A stretch of 64,000 bases of DNA from Ereboglobus sp. (GCA_029974595.1 JARKRC010000045.1:1-64000); one strand, 5' to 3'; numbered from the stretch's first letter, positions 35,414-44,930 are shown. Program-made: numbers and translations. Notes: generated by a model not told the origin, from the letters alone.

Positions 35414-36217
35414 TCAGTCGCGTGAAAGTTCCTCCGACCTCGCGGTGGCGGCGAGGACGGTTTCGCGGATCACGCCGCGGAAATCGCGGGCGGCCATGCG
35501 CTGGAGTCCGGCGTAGGTCGTGCCGTTGGGCGAGGTCACCTGGTCGCGCAGGGTCTCGGCTTCCTCGGGACTGGCGACGAGGAGTTTCGCGGAGCCGAGG
35601 AGTGTTTCGATGGCGAGTTGTCTGGCGGCATCGCGGGAAAGTCCGGCGGCGACGCCGGCGTCGCGGAGGGCGGCGGCGAATTCGAAAACGTAGGCGGGGC
35701 CGCTTCCGCTGAGGCCGGTGACGGCGTCGAGTTGCGTTTCCTCGACGGCGACGGTTTTGCCGAGCGAGCCGAGCACCTGGTCGATGATGGCGCGGTCGGC
35801 TGCGGCGAGCGTCGAGAGTGGAGCCCAGGCGGTGATGCCCGCGCCGATCTGGCCGGGGGTGTTGGGCATGGCGCGGACGATGTTGCGGGCGGCGGGGAAG
35901 GTTTGCGCGAGGCGGGTGAGGCGTTTGCCGGCGAGGATGGAGATGATGAGTTTGCCGCGCGTGAGCTCGGCGAGGCGCGTGTCGAGCGAGGCGAGTTGCT
36001 GGGGTTTGCAGGCGAGAACGACGGTGTCGGCGCCGGCAAGGAGCGCGTCGAGGCTGCCGGTCGCGGTGACGCCGGCGCGAGCGGCGAGTTCGGCTGCGGT
36101 GTTGTCGGCCCCGCCGAGGCAGGCGATTTGCGCGGGGGCGCGGGCCTTGCTGTTGAGGAGGCCGGTGACGATTGCCGTGGCCATGCGGCCCGCGCCGATG
36201 AAGGAGATGTTGCTCAT
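35414..36217 (-). CDS. proC: pyrroline-5-carboxylate reductase
   Basis: ProC makes proline from pyrroline-5-carboxylate with NAD(P)H. The 267-residue product has the Rossmann motif FIGAGRMATAIVTGLL. It also has VLACKPQQL, the substrate-region RAMPNTPGQIGAGITAW, GLSGSGPAYVFEF, and the C-terminal signature VTSPNGTTYAGL. The ATG at 36217 gives the family start; the 12 codons upstream are not conserved. Confidence 0.96.
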   Translation of the reverse strand: MSNISFIGAGRMATAIVTGLLNSKARAPAQIACLGGADNTAAELAARAGVTATGSLDALLAGADTVVLACKPQQLASLDTRLAELTRGKLIISILAGKRLTRLAQTFPAARNIVRAMPNTPGQIGAGITAWAPLSTLAAADRAIIDQVLGSLGKTVAVEETQLDAVTGLSGSGPAYVFEFAAALRDAGVAAGLSRDAARQLAIETLLGSAKLLVASPEEAETLRDQVTSPNGTTYAGLQRMAARDFRGVIRETVLAATARSEELSRD

Positions 36218-36318
36218 GGGAGAGAGTGATGAGTGAACGGTGAAAAAATACAAACCCGGTGATCCGTGTGTCAGTGAATTGGTCCTGGCCCTCGCTCTTC
36301 CGGATGCGCTTTTTGGTT

Positions 36319-37593
36319 TTAGCGGCGCAGTTCCGCGCCTTGGAAATAAACGTGGATGCTGTGGACTTTTTTCACGCGGTTTTTGATGAGGCCGGTGGAC
36401 TGGTCCACGCTTTCGGGAATTTCGATGCGGTGCAGGTCGATGACGGCGCGGTAGCCGCGCTCCGAGAGGATGTCGATGATCATGGCGAGCGCGATGGGGT
36501 CTTCGAGAAACGGGTCTTCGCTGTTGATGTTGGCGCGACCGGAGATGGCGTGGAGCATGACGATGGGCATCAGCTTTTTCTCGATGAATGCGACGGTGTG
36601 CGCGAAGAGGTCGGTGTGCTCGCTTTCGTAGGCGTCGAGCCGTTTGACGAGTTCCTGGCGGGCATGGACGATGATGTCGCTCGCGAGGGGAAGGAAGCGG
36701 AGGCGGTCGTGGGTGCGCGGGTCGAGTTCGAGGGAGCTTTGGTAGCGGAGTTCTTCGAGGATCTTTTTGTCAACTTCCTCGATGGTGCCCTCGGCGATGA
36801 CGAAGTGGTAGTAGAAGATTTCTTTGAGCGACTGGAGCGCCGACCAGGTTTGTTCCTTGAAGACGCGGTAGCGGCGTTGCGCGAGGGGGACGTCGAAGTC
36901 GGTGGGGCGTTCCTCCAGGAGCTCGCCGACGCCGGTGCGGCGGACTTCCTCGTTGTGCTGGAGGATTTCGCGTCCGCGCTGGAGCTGGCGTTCGACGCTG
37001 GTTTTTTCGTCAACAAAGAGCACCATGATGTGGATGGTGGGCTTGCGGAAATGGGCGCGGAGGGGAGTGTTGAAAAACTCGGCGCGGAGCTGGTCCATTT
37101 TGCCGACGAGCATTTTCATGCACTCGACCTGGACTTGGGTGCGCGGGAAGCCGTCGAGGATGACGCCGTCGGCGTATTCGGGCTTGAGGAGTTCGCGCAT
37201 GAGCAGGCCGACGACTTCGCGGTCGCCGACCATGTTGCCGGAGTTCTTGATGCGCCTGGCCTCAGGCGAGTCGAGAAGCGAGCTCATGACGATGGGGTCG
37301 CAGGTGAGGCCGCGTGTTTTCTGGATGAACTGGGTGTGCGTGCCTTTGCCTGCGCCGGGCGCGCCGCCGAGGAGGAGAAATTCCTTGGGGAAGCGGAGGT
37401 TTTCGCGCCCGCGTTCCTGTTCGAGGTCGTTCCACACGGCGTCGAAGATGATTTGGGCATCCTTGATTTCGAGTTCGTTGCTGGAGTTGACGGGGGACGC
37501 GGGGGCAGCGGCGGTTTTTACGGCGCTGGCGGCTGTGCTGGATGTTTGTGCAGGAGCGGATGCCGGTTTCATACGATGTAAAGGGGTAATCAT
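36319..37593 (-). CDS. adenylate-kinase-like nucleoside monophosphate kinase with long extensions
   Basis: The product, about 424 residues, has a disordered Ala/Pro/Ser N-terminus. The kinase core follows, with the P-loop GGAPGAGKGTH (about 76-86) and the NMP-site motif ILDGFPRTQVQVECM. About 150 residues of helical C-terminal sequence follow, including DPFLEDPIALAMIIDILSER, which has no counterpart in ordinary adenylate kinase (about 215 residues). The start is uncertain: ATGs at 37593 and 37572 are both plausible. I infer a phylum-specific kinase and not the housekeeping Adk. Confidence 0.75.
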   Translation of the reverse strand: MITPLHRMKPASAPAQTSSTAASAVKTAAAPASPVNSSNELEIKDAQIIFDAVWNDLEQERGRENLRFPKEFLLLGGAPGAGKGTHTQFIQKTRGLTCDPIVMSSLLDSPEARRIKNSGNMVGDREVVGLLMRELLKPEYADGVILDGFPRTQVQVECMKMLVGKMDQLRAEFFNTPLRAHFRKPTIHIMVLFVDEKTSVERQLQRGREILQHNEEVRRTGVGELLEERPTDFDVPLAQRRYRVFKEQTWSALQSLKEIFYYHFVIAEGTIEEVDKKILEELRYQSSLELDPRTHDRLRFLPLASDIIVHARQELVKRLDAYESEHTDLFAHTVAFIEKKLMPIVMLHAISGRANINSEDPFLEDPIALAMIIDILSERGYRAVIDLHRIEIPESVDQSTGLIKNRVKKVHSIHVYFQGAELRR

Positions 37594-37736
37594 AGAAACG
37601 ACTTTCGAAAAATATTCTACAAGAGAAATTGGCATTTTTTTGGACGGGGCGGATTTCGTTCTCGCGGAGGGAATGGGGGCGTGGCTGAGTGGCGGTGTTT
37701 TTTTGTCCCCCTTCTTTCGCAACATTTTCAAAATCC

Positions 37737-39020
37737 ATGAAGCCTGATCCTGCTGTTACGACCGGTTCCGTTGCGGCCTCTTCCGCCGATTACAAGTTTC
37801 GCGTGCGCGACGCGGTGGTGGGCGCGCAAATGCTTTTTGTGGCGTTCGGCGCGCTGGTGCTGGTGCCGATCCTCACGGGGCTGGATCCGAATGTGGCGTT
37901 GTTCACGGCGGGCGTGGGGACGTTGATTTACCAGGTGGTGACGAAGGGCAGGGTGCCGGTGTTCATCGCGTCGAGTTTTGCGTTTATCGCGCCGATCAGC
38001 GCGGGGGTGAAGCAGTGGGGGATTCCGGGGGCGTTGTGCGGGTTGCTCGGGGCGGGCGTGGTGTATCTCGTGGTGGCGGGGTTGATCAAGGCGCGCGGAA
38101 TCGGCTTTTTGCAAAAAATCCTGCCTCCGGTCGTGATCGGGCCGGTGGTGATGGTGATCGGCTTGCTGCTCGCGCCGGTGGGCGCGTCGATGGCGATGGG
38201 CAAGGTGGAAGGGTGCGCGATTCCGGCATGGCAGGCGTTGCTCATCGCGGGGGTGTCGTTGCTGACGATGATCCTGGTGTCGTTGCGCGCGCGAGGGATG
38301 CTGCGGCTGCTGCCGATCCTGTGCGGCATCGGCGCGGGGTATGTGATGTCGGTGGTTTTGGGGCATGTGAATTTTTCCGGAATCGCGGCGGCCGACTGGA
38401 TCGCGCTGCCGCGTTTCACGGCGCCGTCGTGGAATCTGTCGGCGATTGTGTTCATGGCGCCGGTGGCGCTTGCGCCGATCATCGAGCATTACGGCGCGGT
38501 GCAGGCGATCGGGCAGATCACGGGGCGCGATTATGTGGCAAACCCGGGCATCCACCGCTGCCTGTTTGGGGACGGCGTGGCGACGGGCGTGGCGGCGATG
38601 TTTGGCGGGCCGCCGTGCACGACCTACAGCGAGGTGATCGGCGCGGTGGCGCTCACGCGGGCGTTCAATCCGGCGATCATGACATGGGCGGCGATCACGG
38701 GGATTTTGCTGGCGTTCGTGGGCAAGGTCGGCGCGGTGCTTGCGTCGATTCCCGCGCCCGTGATGGGCGGGATCATGACGCTGCTTTTCGGCGCGATCGC
38801 GACGGTGGGCCTGCAAACGCTCGTGCGCGCGAAGGAGGATCTGCTGGAGCCGCGCAACATGACCATCGTGTCGCTCATCCTCGTGTGCGGCATCGGCGGC
38901 ATGGTGATCGGCGACCGCGGATCGTTTGCGCTCGAAGGCATCGGGCTCGCAGGCATATTGGGGATCGTGCTCAACCTGATCCTGCCCAGGGCCCGCGCGG
39001 AAAAATGCGGCGGGGCGTGA
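37737..39020 (+). CDS. uraA: uracil/xanthine permease, NCS2 family
   Basis: NCS2 carriers import nucleobases with protons. The 427-residue product has about 14 helices. It carries IPVFIASSFAFIAPI-type sequence near helix 3, the substrate motif MAPVALAPIIEHYGAVQAIG and the downstream GGPPCTTYSEVIGAVALTR, which is the uracil-type signature. The ATG at 37737 is preferred to the upstream frame. Uracil is the likeliest substrate. Confidence 0.9.
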   Translation: MKPDPAVTTGSVAASSADYKFRVRDAVVGAQMLFVAFGALVLVPILTGLDPNVALFTAGVGTLIYQVVTKGRVPVFIASSFAFIAPISAGVKQWGIPGALCGLLGAGVVYLVVAGLIKARGIGFLQKILPPVVIGPVVMVIGLLLAPVGASMAMGKVEGCAIPAWQALLIAGVSLLTMILVSLRARGMLRLLPILCGIGAGYVMSVVLGHVNFSGIAAADWIALPRFTAPSWNLSAIVFMAPVALAPIIEHYGAVQAIGQITGRDYVANPGIHRCLFGDGVATGVAAMFGGPPCTTYSEVIGAVALTRAFNPAIMTWAAITGILLAFVGKVGAVLASIPAPVMGGIMTLLFGAIATVGLQTLVRAKEDLLEPRNMTIVSLILVCGIGGMVIGDRGSFALEGIGLAGILGIVLNLILPRARAEKCGGA

Positions 39021-39125
39021 TTGCGCGGCGAATCCAATGCGCATCCTTGACACACCCGGTTGCGACGGCATAACGAGTCAACCTTTTAACAACACAAAAC
39101 CGCATCCACCAACCGCACCCAGCAC

Positions 39126-39683
39126 ATGCCCGCAGCCAACGATATTCGCAAAGGACAAGTCATCAAATACAACGGCGAGCCGCACCTCGTCATGGAAACG
39201 CAGCACCGCACGCCGGGCAATTTGCGCGCTTTCGTGCAGATCAAGATGCGCAATCTCCGCTATGGAAAGGCGCTTGACCAGCGCTTCGCCTCCACGGACT
39301 CCATCGAAGTCCTCCAGACCGACAGGCGCACCCTCGAGTTCAGCTACGCCGACCGCGAAACGTATGCCTTCATGGATCCTGAAAGCTACGAGCAGATCGA
39401 GATCAGCGCGCAGCAGCTCGGCGACGTGGTGAACTATCTCACCGCCGGCGGCAAGGTTGACGTGCTCTTCGTTGACGAAAAACCGCTCACCGTCGAGCTT
39501 CCCTCCGCCGTTGCGCTCAAGATCATCGAGAGCCCCGAGGGCATCAAGGGCGACACCGCGAGCAACGTCCAAAAACCCGCCAAGCTCGAAACCGGTCTCA
39601 CGATCCAAGTGCCGCTCTTCGTCAAGGAAGGCGAGCTCGTCCGCGTGAACACCTCCGACGGCACCTACCTCGGCCGCGCCTGA
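39126..39683 (+). CDS. efp: elongation factor P
   Basis: EF-P relieves ribosome stalling at polyproline stretches. The 185-residue product has the three OB-type domains in order, ending LVRVNTSDGTYLGRA. The tip loop that enters the P site reads RTPGNLRAF. The position that carries the modified lysine (PGKGQAF in E. coli) or arginine is an asparagine here. It therefore should not be a substrate of EpmA or EarP, and is either unmodified or modified elsewhere, for example on the nearby arginine. An intrinsic terminator follows. Confidence 0.95.
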   Translation: MPAANDIRKGQVIKYNGEPHLVMETQHRTPGNLRAFVQIKMRNLRYGKALDQRFASTDSIEVLQTDRRTLEFSYADRETYAFMDPESYEQIEISAQQLGDVVNYLTAGGKVDVLFVDEKPLTVELPSAVALKIIESPEGIKGDTASNVQKPAKLETGLTIQVPLFVKEGELVRVNTSDGTYLGRA

Positions 39684-39722
39684 TTCGCGGGGCAGCCGCG
39701 CGCAACAAAGCGCCATTCTTCC

Positions 39723-39752
39723 AAAAGCAGCCTGTTTCGCGGGCTGCTTTTT
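39723..39752 (+). terminator. intrinsic terminator of efp
   Basis: AAAAGCAGCC (39723-39732) pairs with GGCTGCTTTT (39742-39751), closing a nine-base loop and ending in a T-run. It lies about 40 bases after the efp stop. Confidence 0.85.
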
Positions 39753-39907
39753 CGTTGGTGATTTTCATTTGTGATTTTGAATCCGCAATCGCGCTTCGAA
39801 GGCTGCGTCCAGGCTTGGGAGCGCTCTTTTCTTGCAAAAAGGCCGCTTATTGGCGACTTTTGCCCGGTCCTTTTCCTCCTGCAAACAACACATAACCAAT
39901 TTACATC

Positions 39908-40387
39908 ATGACCTACCACGTGGCGCGCAACAGTCAGCAGATCGGGACTTACCCCAAGGAAGAACTCATCAATCTTTACAACGCCGGCATGATTTTCCCG
40001 ACCGATCTCGTTTGGACCGAAGGCATGGCCAACTGGGAAGCCGCCTCGAAAGTTTTTGGCGCGCCCGCTGCATCGTCTGCACCTCCTCCCCTCTCGCCGC
40101 CAATGGCAGCCGCGCCTATCCAGAGCGCGCCGCCGAAACCGAATAACAATTTGGTCGGCGCGATTCTCGTGACGCTGTTTTGCTGCTGGCCACTCGGCAT
40201 TCCCTCGATCGTGTTTGCGGCACAGGTAGATGGGAAATATAACAAGGGCGACTACGCCGGCGCGGAGGAATCGGCCAGAAAGTCCAGAGTGTTCATGTGG
40301 TGGTCGCTCGGCCTCGGCCTCGTCGGCATCTTTGCCGCCTTCGGTTTTGGTTTCATGGGCGCGCTCATGGAGCATCGCGGCTACTGA
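39908..40387 (+). CDS. GYF_2 and CD225-like (dispanin-type) membrane protein
   Basis: The 159-residue product starts with a GYF_2/DUF4339 domain (about 1-52: YHVARNSQQIGTYPKEEL, LVWTEGMANWEAAS). A proline-rich linker (55-80) follows, then a two-helix CD225-like domain with LVGAILVTLFCCWPLGIPSI, FAAQVDGKYNKGDYAGAEES and a final helix. This architecture is common in Verrucomicrobia and Bacteroidetes; the role is not established. The DUF2752 gene follows after 21 bases. Confidence 0.85.
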   Translation: MTYHVARNSQQIGTYPKEELINLYNAGMIFPTDLVWTEGMANWEAASKVFGAPAASSAPPPLSPPMAAAPIQSAPPKPNNNLVGAILVTLFCCWPLGIPSIVFAAQVDGKYNKGDYAGAEESARKSRVFMWWSLGLGLVGIFAAFGFGFMGALMEHRGY

Positions 40388-40408
40388 CCGGTTTGCCCCG
40401 CAATCCTC

Positions 40409-40864
40409 GTGCTCAGGAACACAGCTCCCCCGCCATTGCCGGAACGCAAAGGTTTTCTCTTCGTCATCCGGCAACCGCGCGTGATTGTCCTGCTGGCGCT
40501 GTTGATCGTTGCCGCCGGCTTTGCATGGGTCCGGCACGCGGGTCCCGAGCCGTTGTCGTGGTATCCGCCGTGTCCGCTGCACGCGACGACCGGCATCCTT
40601 TGCCCCGGCTGCGGTTCCGCGCGCGTGCTGCATGATCTCGCTCACGGCGATTTGATTGCCGCCTGCGGACGCAACATCCTCATCGTCGCCGCTGTTCCCT
40701 TTCTCGGAGTATGGGCGCTCGTCTCGCTCTGGCGCGGCCTGCGCCACAACCTCCCGCCGCTGCAAGCCCCGCTTGGCGCCGCGCGCGTGGCGATGATTGT
40801 CGTGCTGGTTTTCTGGATCGCCCGCAATCTTCCGTGGTGGCCCTTCACGCTGCTCGCCCCGTGA
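40409..40864 (+). CDS. DUF2752 membrane protein
   Basis: The 151-residue product, with a GTG start, has three hydrophobic helices. The DUF2752 hallmark is CPLHATTGILCPGCGSARVLHDLAHGDLIAA, which carries the paired cysteines CPGCG. It is often found beside CD225-type genes, as here. The function is unknown. The start is weakly supported, as no clear ribosome-binding site was seen. Confidence 0.82.
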   Translation: MLRNTAPPPLPERKGFLFVIRQPRVIVLLALLIVAAGFAWVRHAGPEPLSWYPPCPLHATTGILCPGCGSARVLHDLAHGDLIAACGRNILIVAAVPFLGVWALVSLWRGLRHNLPPLQAPLGAARVAMIVVLVFWIARNLPWWPFTLLAP

Positions 40865-40987
40865 GGATTGGATGGCAGAGGCTGCCAGCCCGTGCCTCTC
40901 AACCCGCCTGTCGTCGCTCGTTTGCGAAAACGAAAACGTGCTCGCCCAACAACATCGGACCGCGTTTGATCCGTCTTCCATCACACG

Positions 40988-42679
40988 ATGATCGCGTCCG
41001 AAAAAACTCCCGCACCAACCGACAGCTCCGCCTCGTGGCGCCGTGATCTCGTGTGGCTCGCGCTCATGCTCGCCGTCTGGTTCGGCCTTTTCCTCGGTTC
41101 GCGTCCGCTCAGCAATCCCGACGAGGGCCGCTACACGGAAATCCCGCGCGAGATGGCCGCTGCCAATGACTACGTCACGCCGCGCCTCAACGGCGTAAAA
41201 TATTTCGAGAAACCACCGCTTCTCTACTGGCTCACCGCGCTCACCATCGAGGCCGCCGGCGTCAACGAGTGGACGGCCCGCGCCTGGGTTGCCGTTTTCG
41301 CCGTGATCGGCGCGCTCGCCACCTATGCCGCCGCGCGTTCGCTTTTCGGGCGCGCCGCCGGCTGGTGGGCCGCCATCGTCCTTTCGACGATGCTCATGTA
41401 TTACGCGTTGAGCCGCGTCGCGATTCTCGACATGCCCGTGTCGGTCATGATCGCGACGGCGCTCTTCGCGTTCCTCGGCGGCATTCGCGCGCCTGCCGGC
41501 GCGAAACGCCGGTGGCTCTTCTGGGCGTTTTACGCGAGCATGGCGTTCGCCGTTCTTTCCAAGGGGCTCATCGGTTTTGTGCTTCCCTGTGCGGTCGCGT
41601 TCGTGTGGCTGCTCGTTTTCAACCAGTGGAAACGCCTGCGTCCCTGCCATCCTTTCACCGGCGCGCTCGTGCTCCTCGCCATCGCCGCGCCGTGGCACAT
41701 CCTCGCCTCGCGGGCGAATCACGACTTCGCGCAATTCTATTTTGTCCGCGAGCACTGGGAGCGATTCACATCGACCGTCCATGACCGTGCCGCGCCCTGG
41801 TGGTATTTCGCGCCCGTCCTCATCGGCGGCATTTTTCCGTGGGTGTTTTTCATGGGGCAGACGCTGCGCGAAACCCTGCGGGGCGGCTGGCGCGCGATTC
41901 GCAATGAGCGCGCCGACGAGTGGTTCCTCATCGTGTGGGCGGTTGTCATTTTTCTCTTCTTCTCGAAATCGCAATCGAAACTTCCGCCCTACATCCTCCC
42001 CGTTTTTCCCGCGCTCGCCGTGCTCCTCGGCAAATGGCTCGCCGATGCGTGGCGCGCAAAAATGAAACCAGGCCTGCGCGCCGGTCTGGCCGCCTGCGCG
42101 ATTGTTGCGGCGATCCTCGGGCTCGCGCTGCTTTTTGCCCCCGTGCCGGCCAGGCACCTCGCGGTCGCGGAAAGCCTCGCCATTCCGCGCATCGGTTTTG
42201 CCGTGCTCTTTTTCGTCATGGCCGCCGTGATCGGCTGGAGCCTTCTCCGCGCCGCGCCGCGCCGCGCGCTCGTCGCCATGACCGCCGGCTTTGCCATTTT
42301 TCTGGCGTCCTCCAATCACCTCGGCGAAGCGCTGGACACCCGCTCGACCAAACCCCTCTCGCTCGACCTCGCGCGGCGGCTCGCGCCCGGCGATGCCGTG
42401 TATTCAGTCGGTGAATACTTTCAGGACATCGCCCCCTACGCGGCGCGCGAAATCTCCGTCGTCGATTACCTCGGCGAACTCGAATTCGGGGTGAATGCCG
42501 AGCCGGAAAAAACCGCCTCGCGCTTCATCGGCAAGGCCGAGTTCGACCGCCGCTGGGCCGCCGGGCCGCGCGCCTACGCCATCGTGCAAAAACGCAATGC
42601 GGCCCGCTATTTCGCGGAGCTCCCGCACACCGTCCTCGGCGAAACCTCCCGCTACCTGCTCCTCGTCAACAACCCGTAA
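40988..42679 (+). CDS. arnT: ArnT-like lipid A aminoarabinose transferase
   Basis: ArnT moves 4-amino-4-deoxy-L-arabinose from undecaprenyl phosphate to lipid A on the periplasmic face. The 563-residue product is a GT39/GT83-type GT-C with about 12 helices. The first periplasmic loop is PLSNPDEGRYTEIPREMAA, with the catalytic acidic pair, followed by KYFEKPPLLYWLTA, both typical of ArnT. A soluble C-terminal domain follows. The call is strengthened by arnB, arnC, arnA parts and arnD downstream on the same strand. Confidence 0.88.
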   Translation: MIASEKTPAPTDSSASWRRDLVWLALMLAVWFGLFLGSRPLSNPDEGRYTEIPREMAAANDYVTPRLNGVKYFEKPPLLYWLTALTIEAAGVNEWTARAWVAVFAVIGALATYAAARSLFGRAAGWWAAIVLSTMLMYYALSRVAILDMPVSVMIATALFAFLGGIRAPAGAKRRWLFWAFYASMAFAVLSKGLIGFVLPCAVAFVWLLVFNQWKRLRPCHPFTGALVLLAIAAPWHILASRANHDFAQFYFVREHWERFTSTVHDRAAPWWYFAPVLIGGIFPWVFFMGQTLRETLRGGWRAIRNERADEWFLIVWAVVIFLFFSKSQSKLPPYILPVFPALAVLLGKWLADAWRAKMKPGLRAGLAACAIVAAILGLALLFAPVPARHLAVAESLAIPRIGFAVLFFVMAAVIGWSLLRAAPRRALVAMTAGFAIFLASSNHLGEALDTRSTKPLSLDLARRLAPGDAVYSVGEYFQDIAPYAAREISVVDYLGELEFGVNAEPEKTASRFIGKAEFDRRWAAGPRAYAIVQKRNAARYFAELPHTVLGETSRYLLLVNNP

Positions 42680-42703
42680 GCTCCGATCCTGATTTTTTTG
42701 CGC

Positions 42704-43879
42704 ATGTCCTCCGCCAATCCGCAGCCGTTTCTCCCTTTCACGCGCCCGGCCATCGACGACGAAACCATCGCAGGCGTCGCCGAAGTCCTCCGCTCCGGCT
42801 GGATCACCTCCGGCCCGCAGGTAAAGGCCTTCGAGGCCGCGCTCTCGCAGCTCTTCGGAGGCCGTCCCGTGCGCGCCTTCAACTCCGGCACCTGCACGAT
42901 GGAAATCGCGCTCCGCATCGCCGGCATCGGCGCAAATGCGGGCGGCTCTGCCACCGATGAGGTCATCACTTCGCCGCTCACCTGGGTCGCGACGAGCAAT
43001 GTCATCCTCGAAACCGGCGCGCGTCCCGTCTTTGCGGACATCGACCCCGTCACGCGCAACATCGACCTTGCAAAAGCCGAGGCCGCCATCACGCCGCGCA
43101 CCAAGGCGATCATCCCCGTTGACCTCGCCGGCCTGCCCGTCGACCGCGACCGCCTCCATGCCCTTGCGAAAAAACACAATCTCCGCGTCATCGAGGACGC
43201 CGCGCAAGCGATGGGCAGCACATGGCGCGGGCACCTCATCGGCTCGAAAGCCGCGAGCAACGATTTCGCCTCATTCAGTTTTCATCCCAACAAAAACATA
43301 ACTTCCATCGAGGGCGGCTGCCTCGTCCTCAACGACGAGCGCGAGGCCCGGCTCGCCGAGCAATACCGCCTGCAAGGCGTGATCCGCACCGGCTTCGACG
43401 GCATGGATGTCGAGGTGCTCGGCGGAAAGTTCAACCTCACCGACATCGCCGCCCGCGTCGGCCTCGGCCAGCTAAAACACCTCGACGCCTTCAACACCGC
43501 GCGCCGCGAGCTCGCGCGCCGCTACTTCGAGTTGTTTGACACGCCCGCCGCGCGCGCCCGCAACCTCGGCCTGCCCGTCGCCGATTTCGAGAACAGCAAC
43601 TGGCACATGTTCCAAGTCGTGCTCCCCGAGGGTCCCCGCTGTCTCTCTCGCGCGCAAGTCATGGGAAAAATGCACGCCGCCGGCATCGCGACCGGCGTCC
43701 ACTATCCGCCGATCCACCTCTTCTCCCTGTATCGCGACCTGGGTTGGAAGCCCGGTGATTTTCCCAACGCCGAGCGCGTGGGCCGCGCCATCCTCACGCT
43801 CCCGCTCTTCCCCGCGATGACGCCCGCCGATGTCGAGCGCGTCGTGAAAACCCTTACGGAAATTCTTCAGAAAAATTAA
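42704..43879 (+). CDS. arnB: UDP-4-amino-4-deoxy-L-arabinose aminotransferase
   Basis: ArnB is a PLP enzyme of the DegT/DnrJ/EryC1 family that turns UDP-Ara4O into UDP-Ara4N using glutamate. The 391-residue product has FLPFTRPAIDDETIAGVAEVL at the start, VITSPLTWVATSNVI, and VIEDAAQAMGSTW. The PLP lysine is K197 in FSFHPNKNITSIEGG. I chose the ATG at 42704 over a TTG two codons upstream. It follows arnT by 24 bases. Confidence 0.93.
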   Translation: MSSANPQPFLPFTRPAIDDETIAGVAEVLRSGWITSGPQVKAFEAALSQLFGGRPVRAFNSGTCTMEIALRIAGIGANAGGSATDEVITSPLTWVATSNVILETGARPVFADIDPVTRNIDLAKAEAAITPRTKAIIPVDLAGLPVDRDRLHALAKKHNLRVIEDAAQAMGSTWRGHLIGSKAASNDFASFSFHPNKNITSIEGGCLVLNDEREARLAEQYRLQGVIRTGFDGMDVEVLGGKFNLTDIAARVGLGQLKHLDAFNTARRELARRYFELFDTPAARARNLGLPVADFENSNWHMFQVVLPEGPRCLSRAQVMGKMHAAGIATGVHYPPIHLFSLYRDLGWKPGDFPNAERVGRAILTLPLFPAMTPADVERVVKTLTEILQKN

Positions 43880-43946
43880 ACCGCGAATGAAAAGCAGCGC
43901 AGACGTTCCTGCCTGTGCGACTTTTCAAAAACCACATCGACCACCG

Positions 43947-44930
43947 ATGAGCACCACCTCCAGTCTCACACACTCTCCTTTCGCGCCGGCCATCATCGAC
44001 GTTTCCGTTGTCATCCCCGTCTACAACGAACAGGGCAATCTGCCGCTCCTCTTCCAGCGCCTCTATCCCGTGCTCGACAACCTCGGGCGCAGCTACGAGG
44101 TCATTTTCACAAACGATGGCAGCGCTGACAGCTCGATCGAGCTTCTCACCGCGCAATTCAACGCGCGCCCCGATGTCACGCGCGTCATCGATTTCAATGG
44201 CAACTACGGGCAGCACATGGCGATCATGGCCGCGTTCGAGCGCGTGCGCGGCAAGGTTATCGTGACCCTCGACGCCGATCTGCAAAACCCGCCCGAGGAA
44301 ATCCCGAAACTCCTCGAAAAAACCGACGCCGGTTACGATTGCGTCGGCGGCGCGCGCCAGAACCGGCAGGACACGATTTTCCGGCGCTACGCATCGAAGC
44401 TTGTCAACTTTGTGCGCAAGCGCTCGACCAATATCGAAATGTCCGACCAAGGCTGCATGCTTCGCGCTTACAGCTGCGCCGTGGTCGAGGGGATCGTGCG
44501 CAGCGGCGCGATCAACACCTTCATTCCCGCGCTCGCCTACACGCTTGCGAAAAAACCGACCGAGGTTCCCGTCAGGCACGAGGAGCGGCACGCGGGCGTG
44601 TCGAATTATTCCATCGGAAAACTCATCCGCCTGAACTTCGACCTCATCACGGCGTTTACCATATCGCCGCTCCAGTGGTTCACGACCTTCGCGCTCGCCT
44701 GCTCCGGCGGCAGCCTTTTCCTCGTGCTCGTCCTCGCTTTCCGCCGCATCTTTCTCGGCGCCGAGGCCGAGGGCCTTTTCACGCTGTTCGGCGTTTTGTT
44801 CTTCCTGATAAGCGTCTGCATGGTCGGCATCGGCCTCATCGGGGAATACGTCGGAAGAACCTACCAGGTCGTCCGCGGACGGACGCGCTATCAGGTTAAC
44901 CGGGTGCTGGAGAAAGACGCACAGGAGTGA
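43947..44930 (+). CDS. arnC: undecaprenyl-phosphate 4-deoxy-4-formamido-L-arabinose transferase
   Basis: ArnC is a GT2 enzyme that loads Ara4-formyl-N onto undecaprenyl phosphate. The 327-residue product (E. coli about 322) has VSVVIPVYNEQGNLPLLFQR, the metal/nucleotide motif VTLDADLQNPPEEIPKL, and two C-terminal membrane helices ending GEYVGRTYQVVRGRTRY. The ATG at 43947 is preferred to 43887 because it fits family length. The inverted repeat of the four-helix-bundle cassette begins one base after its stop. Confidence 0.93.
   Translation: MSTTSSLTHSPFAPAIIDVSVVIPVYNEQGNLPLLFQRLYPVLDNLGRSYEVIFTNDGSADSSIELLTAQFNARPDVTRVIDFNGNYGQHMAIMAAFERVRGKVIVTLDADLQNPPEEIPKLLEKTDAGYDCVGGARQNRQDTIFRRYASKLVNFVRKRSTNIEMSDQGCMLRAYSCAVVEGIVRSGAINTFIPALAYTLAKKPTEVPVRHEERHAGVSNYSIGKLIRLNFDLITAFTISPLQWFTTFALACSGGSLFLVLVLAFRRIFLGAEAEGLFTLFGVLFFLISVCMVGIGLIGEYVGRTYQVVRGRTRYQVNRVLEKDAQE

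Noticed and set aside
39665-42319. An 884-codon antisense frame over the region 39665-42319
   Set aside because: It runs through a terminator, two membrane-protein genes and arnT on the other strand. Its low-complexity charged composition is typical of a shadow.
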